Part shown: positions 34,305 to 45,773 of the stretch, in pieces | Layout: each line of letters starts with the position of its first letter | Position numbering within the stretch: the stretch's first letter is position 1 | Assembly (NCBI GenBank): GCA_973895155.1 | Contig: OZ316898.1 | Location: forward strand, 7,130,001 to 7,194,000 | DNA length: 64,000 nucleotides | Direction: 5' to 3' | Origin: Marsupella aquatica | Lineage: Eukaryota > Marchantiophyta | Position numbers and translations under genes: made by a program | The notes under the pieces: model-generated | Database searches by the model: none | The model's input: the letters and a program-made list of their open reading frames with translations, nothing else | Told to the model about the DNA's origin: nothing

Positions 34305-37232
34305 ATGGCGGCGAGCTTGGTCTCCATCTCGGGTCAGCTGGGTTCTTCTCCCGCACTGATTGTCGCAGAATGCGCTCACATTGTCGACCAACGAGACAGC
34401 AGCAGTGGAGGTCTAGGGTTTATCACCAGGTGGCCACCATTGGGAAGAAGTGCAGGCCTGTCATGTAGTTCTCGTTCCTCCCGAGCAGCTGTTGTTTTTG
34501 CCACAAAGCAGAAGCGCAGAAGTGCGGTTTTGCATATGGATGACGATGTTGAGGATGATGACGAAGACGATAAAGCAACGGAATTCGCAGATATGGAAGA
34601 GTGGATGAGAGCCAAGCCGTCTGGGTTCGGCGTGAAGCAGTATGATACTTCTTTGGAGGATGGCTTGCTGGCAGAGATGGAGGCTGAGGAAAAAGCGCCT
34701 CCAGCACTCGCTTCCAAGAAGAAAGCGAAGAAAACACCCAAGGCAACTGAAAAGCAAGGTGCGTTGTTAAGCTCGTCGAGCTTGGTCACAATTCGTTGGT
34801 ATTGGTGGTATGTGATTTGGATGACACATTGGCCTTTTCTCAGTTTCAGACTTCGATCAGAGGGCACAAAATTTAGAAAAGGAAGGAACAGAACCAGCAA
34901 ACCCGAAAATAATGAAGGTCAAGTGATTTGGATTGTGCTTTTTGGTCTCAGAAGTATCTCTGAATCTATTGCAAAATGTGAATAACTATTTGTTTTTCAA
35001 TTGAGTGGTCTTTGAACTTTCACCTTTCGGTGTGGTACACGCTCTGTAAAGTAATTACGTTCTTAACGATTGGTTTTTGCACAGATGCCCCACCTCAAGG
35101 AGTGGAGGTTTATATAGGCAATTTACCTAGGAAGAGAAACGTCGACAGGGATTTGCGAGCAGCTTTTAGGTCTGCTCAAGGTCTCTTACACGTTCGGCCC
35201 ATTGTTGATGGGAATGAGAAGACAAGGGAACCTATGTGCAAGGGACTGGCTTTTCTCACATTCGCCTCTGGTCGGGAAGCAAAAGGGTGAGATCCCCTGT
35301 TCCCCCCTTGACGCTCTTTGTGGTCTGAATACCTTCTCTTGTTCTCCCCCATCAGATTGTATCTCACGTTTTAGGTGTATTTGTGTTGAGGAATTATTAT
35401 TTTGAGCTGTTTGAATGACGCAATTTCTGCTTACACAATTTGGTGAATCGATGCTTACACAATAGAGGAATGCGAAACTTCTCTCGTCAGTGAAGCTAGA
35501 CTGGCCTTTTGCTACTCTATACTTTATGCAGTCCTTTGATATGCTATCCGCGTATCCGAAGTTTAAGCTCAGCAGTGAAGTAGTGAGAGGTTGTCCGTAG
35601 GCAATAAACGAGTTTGGCAGAATTTGCTGAAGCTGCGTTTCATCAAATCAGTCTTCCCTTGCATTTAGGTTCACTAACTGGTGACGTTGTATTTTTACAC
35701 ATGTGCAGTTTCATTCAAAGGTATAATGGTGAGGATGTCAAGTTTGGAAAGACGGAGAAGAAGGTAGTTTGTGAATTGGCTGCCGTGAACAGTCCACACA
35801 AGAAACAGGTGTCTCAGGCGCGAGGCACAAATGCCCCTCCACTTCAAGTTAGAGATACAGTGCGCAGTTCTCCGTCCGCAGGAGCTTCCCCTTCCTCTCA
35901 TATGGATGTAGAACTCGAAGATAAAACCACCTTCTCAGCTGTGGAGAGCAATTCGAGGGATAGACCTTCGCTTTTGAATTCGGACAATCTTGAGGGACAG
36001 GATGAGGAGATCGATTCCCTGGAGGTGTCAGGGGATGAACTGCTTGCGCAGGAAATTTGGGCAGAGCTTGAGGACGAAGATGATTTTGAGCTAGACCGGG
36101 AACTAGAAGCAGATGAGGAGGAGGACCTTTCCGTTTCACTGAATGTGGAGAACGCCAAGGGTCTTGGTACTGGGAATGACTTCGCCCAAGATAGGCAGGA
36201 GCTTGGACGAATTGATATCCATGCATCTGACCCCATCGATGAACGCAAGGCTGAGAACGATGTTGTTGTGGAAGCTGAACAGACGCAAGCAGGTAGTATT
36301 CGAGGGCAAGGGTTCGGTTCTACCTCAAATAGTATGCCTGAAGCTGCAGGAGACAAGGACAGAAGAATACTGGAGTTGGAATCCAAATTGAAACAGTTAC
36401 AGGTTCAGCTAGAGAAACGACAAATAAACGCAAAGGCTGGGGAAGACACTCCCAAATCCGACGAAAAAATTGAGGCTTTAGAAAGGCGGTTGCTTGCCAG
36501 GGCAAACAAACTCGAGAAGAACTCCAAAACCGCAAAGGAAGTGACAGGATCAAAGAAGCAGTCTGCAAAAGCAAAAAGTGTTTTAAGCAGGAATGAGTCT
36601 CGGCCCAAACTGGGAGGTGCAAGCAGGTGATGACTTCCTCATTGCACCGAGCTACGTGGGCCTAGAACACCGAGTCCATCCCTTGTCTCGTTTAATTACA
36701 TTCGAACGTTCCGTCCGTCGGATCACTAGAAAGAATTTTATGAAATGGAGATTAGGACTGATAGTGTGTAATAAGTCGACCTCAAGACTGACAGTCCGCA
36801 AAACTTAAATTGGAATCGTCATTCGATGCTTTGTTGACGATCAAGCTTATGGTACATTGTGGCCCTCTCGGGAGACGAGCAGTAAATTTACGAAATGCAA
36901 CTTAGGACTGATCGTGTGTAATAAGTCGACCTCAAGACTAACAGTCCGCAAAACGTAAACTGGAATCGTCATTCGATGCTTTGTTGAAGATCAGGCTTGT
37001 GCTGACATTGGGGCCCTCCTGGGAGACGACCAGTCTTTGGTATGGATGAGAATTGTGTAAGACTAGCTGAATTATTAGGGTATGACATAGTTCATAGATA
37101 AATCCTGTGAAGTGAGGGTTCTTCTCACCTTCTGTGTCGCTTCTCTCTTTCAGGTTAAAGGAGAAAGAAAAACAGCTTTATACAGGTGTGTTGTCAAAAT
37201 ATTCTCCTTCAGCAAAGGAGATGGCGATGTGA
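34305..37232 (+). CDS. plastid RNA-binding protein with one RRM, 550 aa (RBD1-like)
   Basis: Exons 34305-34758, 35085-35286, 35709-36626 and 37154-37232 join in phase (D, G and R codons span the junctions) and end at TGA 37230-37232. The N-terminus is a Ser/Arg/Ala-rich transit peptide. An acidic segment and EEWMRAKPSGFGV follow. The RRM (about 157-240) has RNP2-like VYIGNL and RNP1-like CKGLAFLTF. The rest is long and acidic (about 310-400), then coiled-coil-like (about 440-500). The last exon adds a basic tail, RLKEKEKQLYTGVLSKYSPS. Length and layout resemble Arabidopsis RBD1 (At1g70200), reported to act in plastid 23S rRNA maturation; that link is from memory and moderate. The ATG context ACATGGCGGCG is good. 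The final intron carries a 150-bp tandem duplication. Confidence 0.8.
36736..37040. repeat. 150-bp tandem duplication in the last intron of the RRM gene
   Basis: TTAGGACTGAT-GTGTGTAATA then AGTCGACCTCAAGACT starts at 36752 and again at 36902. It continues through ACAGTCCGCAAAAC, AATCGTCATTCGATGCTTTG and GGGAGACGA. Copies are roughly 90% alike. Confidence 0.85.
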
Positions 37233-38967
37233 ACGACGTCATTTATGTGACGCTGATTCCGTCAGATCAGACAAATCCAAGGTTTGTAGTCAGCTCGTAC
37301 ACAGTGCCACCTGATTTAACAACTGTTTGATTGATTTCGGACATCCGAATGAGTCTAGTAATTTTGGATAAAATTGTTTCTGCTAATAAATGGATTTTGA
37401 TGGCCAGAATTAGGGTCAATCTTTCTTGTTCAAGATTGTGTGGTGTACCATAGCTGTAGTATAGCTTGACTGGTTTCAGATTAACAGTTGTTTAAATGTT
37501 GTATTGCAGGGAGATATCCCATCTGATCATCAGCAGTAGAATGCTCCCAGTCTGCCTGACTTTAACCTGTCGAGTGTTGACGGAGGTTAGTCAAGAGTTT
37601 TGTCATCTACGATAGAATCATCTTTCGAGTCGTTAGGCTTATGACTGCAGTGGTGCTACGCGGAATAAGTTCAACGTCTGGCAGTCCTGAATCAGTACGG
37701 ATTCGAATTTAGCAGTAACGATTGTTAGAATATAGCTCATTGAGTATGGAGTTTCTTTCAGTGCTTGGTTATCCGAGTATGTTCTTGACAGATTTGAAAA
37801 TTTAATCCTTTTCAGAGGGACATGTCAAGAACAACGGAGGCGAAAGTAATGAGATTCCGTTTGAGCAAGTTGTGAGTAGTGCAGAGATAGTACCTTTCCC
37901 TACTTTGAAGGTTGTTTCTTCCTCCAATATGGATATATTCTTCTGCCGGAAGCTCAAATTTATGTAGGGATGCTCGGCAGCAAGTTACCCCTCAGTGGCT
38001 CTGGATTATAAAGAGCAGCTAAGGTAGTGATCTTATTTCAAAGGTGTGCTACCAGAAGGATTTAAAACCGGAAACTTGAAGAAGTAAATCTGTCGTGTTT
38101 ACTTTTGTGACGGTTACTGTTCCTCTGGTTTTGGTATCGGTTTCATCCTAGTTCATACCCTTCTAATGCCTTTCACTCCTTGACATTTGGAAGTCTGTCA
38201 AATCTACATTTCAAGGGATGCATCCATTAGAAGTGTCACCGTTGGGAATTATTCACAGTCTACTCGCCAATTCAGATTCCCTTGAGACACAGTTCATGTT
38301 GTTGCAAGTCCTAAGTTATCCTCCACTTGTTCTCGATGGCCAATTTATGGAAACTAGATCTGTCCATTCTGTTGACTATCATGTTTGCGCAGATCAGAAA
38401 TGATGATCCAAATACTACTACGTGTAAATATCTTGAACCTTGTGCTACATATGTGTTTAAAGCCCGATAATTTTGTGATAGTAGTGTTCTGCGAAATGTT
38501 GCAAATGAAGAGTTTGAGGGTAAGAGCCAGCATGTTGCCTAGGTGCGGTCAACAACTCTTTGTCCTCGGTCAAGCATCAGTGATCTTAATTCATCGTGGC
38601 AGTGAAACCCATGGAAATCTGCGACATTAGGACTCACAGCATCCCTGCCAGAGATTATGAAAGTCTTTTCCAAATAGTAATGGTGTGTCGATTCCATAAA
38701 TTTGAGAGAAAAGTAATCCTAACCGCCGGTGTACTACTCAAGCTGATATGCAACGTTGGAAATCTCGATTGCAGCGTATTGTTGGGTAGCTACATTATTT
38801 ACAATCTAAACTCATGTCAGTTTCATTGCAAATGTTGTGCAACGACTGCATGCAATGCAACGCTTTTATAGCCACTTGGAGCCACAGTATAAACCTACCA
38901 ATCGAAGTGTCCAAAGCTAGTTGAACTTCGGATAGCTAGTTGAAAGTCGACACGACTGCTGTCCTTC

Positions 38968-39150
38968 CCATTATCAGGCGATCCAGTCAGAGCTTCTTGC
39001 AGTCAGTAAATCTGCTCCGACCCAGTATTCAAGGCACTCGTGGCCTCGTCCAGCAGCTAGTGAAATTGCGGGATTCCTCAGCACAGCCCGAGCGATGGCC
39101 ACTCGTGGCTTTTGTCCGCCTGAGAGCTGGACTCGTTTTCCTTTTTGGTT
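38968..39150 (-). pseudogene. fragment of an ABC transporter nucleotide-binding domain (ABCB type)
   Basis: On the minus strand one frame reads VQLSGGQKPRVAIARAVLRN followed by PAI, the ABC signature motif and following helix (LSGGQ at 39112-39126). After a one-base shift the next frame reads LLDEATSALN, the Walker B/D-loop region (39027-39053), then GSEQIY and a stop. Family proteins have LLDEATSALD followed by SE. There is no Walker A and no flanking domain, so this is a short, frameshifted relic. It abuts the truncated acetyltransferase copy at 39.13 kb. Confidence 0.8.
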
Positions 39151-39566
39151 ACGTGATTGGATTGGATTCATGAACAACACAGCGGATGCTCTATGAATAC
39201 CCTTCCCTCACGACACGATCGAAAATAAAGGGGCTGAAGGGGCATAAGCGCTACTACTACGTCTTCTTCGTGGCCACAGAACCTGCTTCCGGGAGGCAAG
39301 GGAGTCCAAGGAAGGGCGTCCAAGGAAGGGCTGCCTGTTTGGCTGGAAGGGCTCATCAAGCAAGGGCGTCCAAGGAAGGGCTGCCTGTTTGGCTGGAGGC
39401 TGGCTCGGAGAAGAGCATGAGGCTTTACTTGAAGCTGGGGTGGGAAGTGGTGGAGGAGTTGGTGTTGGGGAAGGGAAAGGCGACAGCGGATGGGACATTG
39501 ATGCAGGGTGGGGAGGGTGTGAAGCTTTGGCCCATGGTGTGGTGGCCACCAACGACTAAAGAGTGA
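39130..39566 (+). pseudogene. broken copy of the GNAT acetyltransferase C-terminal exon
   Basis: Sequence from the GACTCGTTTTCC block to the stop repeats the second exon of the gene at 44.2-45.1 kb. Residues such as KRYYYVFFVATEPASGRQG, SMRLYLKLGWEVVEELVLG and LWPMVWWPPTTKE are kept. The acetyl-CoA-binding stretch RQGLCSAIM is lost. In its place an AAGGAAGGGCTGCCTGTTTG unit is duplicated (39310-39395). The first exon is missing and an ABC-transporter fragment lies there instead. The frame stays open but the product would lack the cofactor loop. Confidence 0.75.
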
Positions 39567-39569
39567 AAG

Positions 39570-42500
39570 CTAGTGTTAACAGCCTTACATACGTACTATA
39601 AGATTTCGTTGTGACGAGAATGCGGCCCAATGCAAGGGCATTGAGATATATCCTCTCTACTCATGCGTGGATCGAAAGAAGAAAAATTATAATTGTAAAC
39701 AATGGAGAAACCTCATGTTCTACAGTTTCTATCCTCGAATACTAGAGTCCGTACGGCTCAAGCTTCATTAATTTAGATCTAATCGAGAAGATTAAGCTTA
39801 GCTTCTGAACCTTATTCCCAACCACCTGCATACAGCAAGAGAGTCTTCCTCCTTCCTACACCTCACTCTCGAGTCTTGCAGAAGAGGAGTCGATCTCCTA
39901 GGTAGGTACCCCAATGTACTGTTTTCTTGTACTCGACTCTCGTCCTCGACCATTAGCAGGGATCAAACTTAGCCGCAAGAAAGCTGCCCACTGTAAAAGA
40001 ACGAATATAGATGCTGTCAAATCTACAATTGCACTAGATAGGTCACGGATGTTAACTCACGACAGTAGGACGAACTAATTAATTAACCAGCTCTATTCAA
40101 TTTGGTTATAATGTAACACGGCCTACATTTATTTCACAATTACAAGTTCATGCTTTTCTCAACAAAGACTAGTCTCGCGGACATGAGTGTCCGTCTCCAC
40201 TCATCTACTTCTCAATCTCTATAATTTCGTTGCTCTGCTACCATTGATGGTACTTTTCATTACGACTCTCCTTCCTCTCCAACAGTCCGGCATCTGGACG
40301 TAACTCCTCTATGGAGATCAATATCTTCATGAATGTCATCGAGAATGTCGTGCTCAGTCTCCAAAGACTGCGTTCTGCGCGCAGTTCAGGTGAACAACAT
40401 AGCTTGAAACTTCTTCCACGTGTATGACTATCGTAAACTCTTGTCCTTCCTCTAAAATCAATGTTTTGACTTTCAAATGACCAAGTCTTCAATAAACAAG
40501 CTACAATGAAAGGAATGAATGCATCAACCGATGAACGGGAATTTACCAAAAGGCCACACCACCAGGCCGCAAGAGAAAAAAGCGCAAGGAACACTTCAAA
40601 ATCCGTCTACACAGAAAAACTCTTGGCCTTCTTTCACCCAGTCCAGGAAATACAGTAAGTTTGCTAGAAAGTTGGAGGCAGAGGACGGATTATATTGCTT
40701 GCAAATCCCTTTTCCATTCACAGGACAGACAACGTGTGCTTGTCAGGAGCACGAACACAAGTAGGACCATGCATTTCAAGGGCAACGAAGTTTGACCAAA
40801 GCTTGGGTGCATAAACGTTGAATGTCCATTCTACGAAAGAAATTGCTCATTCAGCGGTTACACCAAGCAATCGATTAGGATCAGAGATACACCTGACTAG
40901 CATTAGCAGACGACCTGTTTATCCAGGAACAATGCACCCGCAATGCAATGCAATGCACTAACACTAAATGTGATAGTATCAACCAAAGCTTGAGCTGCTG
41001 CAAAAGGAACGAAAAACTCGAGCTGTTGCAAAAGGTTGCAAAACTAAGGAACAAATCCTGGTGTTCATTCCTACCTATATGAGATCAAATCTGGTTTAAG
41101 GAGATCCCCTCTCACTGACCAAACTTGAAACTTGTTGACATCCTTTTTCTAAACTCTTTTTGGAAAATAAATAATACAACTCTCAAGAACACTTAGTTCT
41201 TGGAATCCACGGGTTGCATTGTACAACATTGATTTTGGACAATTGTACTCTTTGATTCTTTCTGGATAAGATTGGGTTAATACTCTGCAATTTCAATAAT
41301 ATATCATTTCACCTTTCGTTCTTGCATAGAATGAAAGTAATGTAGGACTCACAACTCTATTTCCCAACGCGCTCTGCTTCTGGCCTAATGCCCACAACAT
41401 TTCTTGGAGTAAAAAAATCTGGACCAGGCCAGGCATCTAACGTGATGGACTTTGAAATTCTTTGGAACCCACCTTCATGAACCCAGGTCATGAACTCACG
41501 AGTTCTCATTTCCGGGCTCATTTCTAAGTCTTAGTCCTTGCCTGAAACCTGTTTTCCCTTGATTGCATCACAAGAGACTCATCCAAAGGGCAATAGTAAT
41601 TGTTTGTTGCTTTACCGGGCTTTACCAGGTACTGGTGGGAGTGTTCCTAGCTAGAGCATCTCCAACCATTATTGAGTTGGTCTATTGTAACCTTATAGTT
41701 AAATTGACCAAACCCAATATGGTTGAAGCCAAAACAACAACACAATGGGTTTATTGGAACTCTATAACTCAATTCTGAGCTTCCTGGGTTTTCTGTTACA
41801 GGATCTGTATAGGAGCTGTATATGAGCTGCTGTATAGTGCATTGATTGAATACAGGATTGATACTTGTGTTCTTGAAGATCTAAATAATGATGAGTATTC
41901 AACAGTGCCTATGTGAGGAGGCACTAAATAACCTGGTAACCATTGGGCTTGCATTTTGACATATCATTCTTTACTATATAAGTATACCAGGCGCAGTCAA
42001 TTGGAAGTTTTGGGGGCTGCCTGGTGTTACCATGGCTGTTGAGTGGGTGCTCACATATGGGTAAATGGTGCATTGTTGGCAGTTTTCTGGCAGCAGCTGG
42101 GCAGACTGGATTGGCAGCCTTCGGTGGGTGGATTTGGCTGTTGCCCTGATAGTTACTAGGCTGGTTTTCTGGTTAGAGAGTTTGCTTCTTTTGGATGGCT
42201 TTGCACCTTTTGTGTTTTTTTTTGGGGGGGAAGGTCTTTTTTGGTTTTTAACTTTTTGGAACTCCACATAAAGGGAACAGTAAGTCACAACATTTGATCC
42301 CAATATCTATGTCACTACTGAAGTGAATTATCAAATAGTCATGACTCTCTGGGGCAATGCTCCTTTTGTGTTGTCTTTGCTCTTTCATTAGCTTTGTTCA
42401 GTTGGCAGTTTTCCACCTTCTGGGGTTCCTCCCTCCCTCGCTGATCTGCCCCCTTCCCATTAGTCTGTAGGGTTGGGCCCTTCTCCTTGTACTCTTTGGG

Positions 42501-42640
42501 AGTGCTCCTTCTTCTTGCCCCTTAGTTTCATTGCTTTTGTTTTCTCCTGACTCCTCCCCTCAAAAGGGAGTCATTGTTTTGCTCAGATGTTCCCGTGTGC
42601 CTCTCAAGCTGGATCATTGTTTCGTCCAGGTGTTCCCGTG
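39570..42640. other. spacer, nothing recognised
   Basis: No recognisable gene. A small repeat, GAGCTGCTGCAAAAGG then GAGCTGTTGCAAAAGG, lies near 40990-41035. Open frames such as 40238-40594 (-) and 40519-40764 (+) overlap and lack any family signature. Confidence 0.45.
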
Positions 42641-42644
42641 TTAT

Positions 42645-42860
42645 AAAGTTTCTTGGGACCCTTGCCCCATTCATAAAAAGAAAAAGTTATTAATAAACAA
42701 ATGGACAGTTCTTTACGCTCTATTGAATTTGCCCCGTTCTGAAAAACATAAATTTATAAATAAACAAAACTGACAGTTCTTTACGCTCTATCGAATTGCC
42801 CCATTCTTAAAAACAAAAATTTATAAATAAATAAAACAGACTGCTCTGTACGCTCGTTTT
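42645..42860. repeat. three tandem units of about 75-85 bp
   Basis: ACAGTTCTTTACGCTCTATT then GAATTTGCCCC-TTCT and AAAAATTTATAAATAAACAAA recur at about 42703, 42772 and 42838. The last copy is degraded. Confidence 0.75.
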
Positions 42861-43060
42861 AATTGTATAGAGTAAGTAAGGAAATTCCATATGCAGTTGG
42901 AGATCTCTTTTAGTTGGGCACTTTGACGCGATGCCTCCGTTGACCCGGCTGTTGCGCATGTGCGACTTAACAGTGCTTTCTCTCTCTGCAAGTAATTGGA
43001 ATGGGCTACCTCAGGTCTCGGTCTGCCTAGCCCTTCCATCAAATCGAGCCTCCTACAGGC

Positions 43061-43450
43061 TTGTGCAAGGCTGCAAGGATGACATTGCCTTGCCCAGATT
43101 GCTTGAAGCCGGACCTTTTGCCTCTCTTTGCTGAAATTCTGCTTCCCCACATCGATTATTGGGACCCAGGTTCTTCTGACTCCGACTCGCAAGCTGGACC
43201 ATTCTGCTGCCCCCAATCGATCCTAGCTAGCTCCCCAGCTAGCTACGGCACTGCCAATTCTCATTGCTTGGTTCTCGAGTTCGATCTGCAAGGGCTGGAC
43301 CGTGCTGCCTTCATCGATCGACTGCTCCAGTATTTAGATTACTGCTTTCCTGTAAAAAGGTTTGGTACTCCCTTTGCTCTCACTGGCAACATTGACCTTC
43401 CCCCGCAGACCCGTGTTTCAAGCGCTTCGGCTGTGCTTCCCTTTTGCTAG
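43061..43450 (+). CDS. hypothetical open frame, 129 codons, unrecognised
   Basis: The frame is GC-richer than its surroundings and has a Cys pair near its start (CPDCL) followed by LLPLFAEILLPHIDYWDP. A second Met at 43081 begins MTLPCPDCL. I recognise no family. It lies about 740 bp upstream of the GNAT gene on the same strand. It could be a gene relic or chance. Confidence 0.25.
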   Translation: MCKAARMTLPCPDCLKPDLLPLFAEILLPHIDYWDPGSSDSDSQAGPFCCPQSILASSPASYGTANSHCLVLEFDLQGLDRAAFIDRLLQYLDYCFPVKRFGTPFALTGNIDLPPQTRVSSASAVLPFC

Positions 43451-44186
43451 TTTGCCTGCGTCCATTGCCATCTTGATTTTCCACGTACCGCTGCTCAAGA
43501 TGACCTGAACGAGAATGAAGTGAACGGAATGATCTGATTTCATTCGCCCGGTTGGATACTATTACTGTTGGATTTTGATTCGAGGTAACTTCGAGTTCAA
43601 ATGCAATTCCGGGAGACATTCTGCGATTAGGGATTCTCAAACAAGTGTAATTGGTTTTATTGTTAATAATAGATCCAGCAATGAGTGGATAGAAAATTCA
43701 GGAGTCACACTTATGCCACTTAAATGCGTGACATTTTCTAGTAAGACATTCAAGAATCAAGAGATCTGCTAATCTAATTGAGGACGCGGTTGCCTCCTTG
43801 CAGGGCATCAATTCTCCTTACGTGTTGGCCAATCTTGATAACAGCGTAGCCGCCGTGATCAGCAGCCTCCGTAGTAGTTCGTTCGTCCATGCTTGGCACC
43901 AGCAAAATTGGCAATTATCTCACTTCTGGCGACAAAAAGGGGCTCATTGCTTCTGTCACTACAGACTGCCGTTACTGTAGTCGTCTCGATCATCAAGCCA
44001 CATTGCTGAAGCAGGTACATCTTGAGCCCTGATAGCTCAAATCGAAAGCAGGTACACTCCAAAACGTGAGACAGGTAGATCTTCTAATCTCATTCCGCAA
44101 CAAGCAATCAAGCTGCCATCGCAGCCAACGTCCAGGTCGCCGTCGGAATTCCAACTCAGCACTCACCTCACACTCGGGCTTTCCAA

Positions 44187-45137
44187 ATGTCATCCCACCA
44201 AATATCAACAGGCGGCCATGACAACAGCCGTCGCCTTGTCCCCAACGCCTCCTTGCTACTCTCCTGCGCCTTCGCCTCTGACCCCGTGATAAACTACTTG
44301 ATATCCTCGATGCCGGCCGCGAAGCGAGCCGCCTATCTTCCTGAATATTTCACAGCTTTGTTGACGGCAGCGACGATGAATCATGGAAGTATTGAGAGCA
44401 TTGCGGATCCGATTGGAAATGCGCCGGAGGAGGAGGACGGTCAGGGTGGGAAAGCGGTGCACGAAGAATGTGGGGAATGGAAGTGCTGCGGGGTGCTGAT
44501 GCCGCCTGGAGAGGCTATCGATAATCCGTGGACGCTTTTGCCGGCAGGGCTGCTGAAGATGGCGCGAAGTGTGAGATGGGGAGGTTGTGTGGTATGTGTT
44601 TTCAGGACCTTTCCTTTCTGTTCAGCTTTCTCGATTGTCTGAGAAAGCAAATTTTCTAACAGATCGATCTTGGTTACAACTATAACTCTGATTGCTACAT
44701 TTTCGTCGTTGATCATGTGATTGGATTGGACTCGTTTTCCTTTTGGTTACGTGATTGGATTGGATTCATGGACAACACAGCGCATGCTGCATGAATACCC
44801 TTCCCTCATGACACAAGCGAAAAAGAAGGGTCTGAAGGGGCAGAAGCGCTACTACTACGTCTTCGTCGTGGGCACAAAACCTGCCGCCGAGAGGCAAGGG
44901 CTATGTTCAGCCATCATGAGGGAGTATCAAGCAAGGGCGGCCAAGGAAGGGCTGCCGGTTTGGCTGGAGGCTACGACGGAGAAGAGCATGAGGCTTTACT
45001 TGAAGCTGGGGTGGGAAGTGGTGGAGGAATTGGTATTGGGGAAGGGAAAGGCGACAGCGGATGGGACATTGACGCAGGGTGGGGAGGGTATAAAGGTTTG
45101 GCCCATGGTGTGGTGGCCATCAGCGACTAAAGAGTGA
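44187..45137 (+). CDS. GNAT-family N-acetyltransferase, about 253 aa
   Basis: GNAT enzymes move an acetyl group from acetyl-CoA to an amine; the substrate is unknown. Exon 1 is 44187-44591, with LLLSCAFASDPVINYLI, AAYLPEYFTALL and CCGVLMPPGEAIDNPW typical of the N-terminal half of fungal and plant GNATs. Exon 2 is 44781-45137, phase 0. It has KRYYYVFVVGTKPAAERQGL then CSAIM (motif A, acetyl-CoA loop) and LPVWLEATTEKSMRLYLKLG (motif B). The donor GTGTG|GTATGT is good. The acceptor CACAG at 44780 has a poor pyrimidine tract, so the junction is uncertain. The sequence just before exon 2 contains duplicated GTGATTGGATTGGA words. A truncated copy of exon 2 lies 5.6 kb upstream. Confidence 0.65.
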
Positions 45138-45412
45138 AAGCTAATGTTGACCAACTAATATCCCTGGAAGAGTATGCCCATCACACAGTACTCTACTAGT
45201 CTCTTCATTAAGAAAGTAAAATCTGAACTTACATAATTTGGGTTTGTCTTCAAATCAATTGTGAAGAAAATCAATTGTGAAGAAAAGACAAACAGAATAA
45301 AAAATTATATGAACTTTGAGTTTGTGCTCAAGTGTGAAGAGAACACAAACAGAATCAAAAAGAGTATGAGTGAAAACACTTCACGGATTAAAATGTATGC
45401 ACTCCTCTTGTT

Positions 45413-45508
45413 ACCAGGGCATAGTGGGTAATACTAGCCTCTCAAAGCTTTGGCTCAAGCCCTCATTTTCTGGGCTTTATAGCCCACAAGGCCCTCGAAA
45501 CAGGGCGT
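45413..45508. mobile_element. MITE-like family A, copy near 45.4 kb
   Basis: Left end: ACCAGGGCATAGTGGGTAAT then ACTAGCCTCTCAAAGC. Right end, reversed: GAGGGCCTTGTGGGCTATAA then AGCCC. These inverted ends match copies at 20.0 and 22.3 kb. The flank GCGTTACTATATAC is also shared, inverted, with the 25.9-kb copy. Confidence 0.5.
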
Positions 45509-45773
45509 TACTATATACTAATGACCTGCGACTAAACTTGCAATGTCACATCTGAGAGGAAATATCTAGTTTTGGTCACATTTGCAATGGATGATGCAAG
45601 TATAGCAAAACCTGTAAAGTTTCCTGAGAGCGAGCGAAAATCTCCACAGGAGATGCTATGAGTATCGACATGCGAGTTGCGTCTGGGCTCCTGCGCTTCG
45701 CATACCGGCGGACGAACTGGACTGAATGCAAGTTTATCTGGGAGAGCCCTCGAGAATTGGATTGTGCTCGAGA

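Noticed and set aside
35898-36386. Ser-rich minus-strand open frame inside the RRM gene
   Set aside because: It mirrors the acidic Glu/Asp codons of the sense exon. No independent support.
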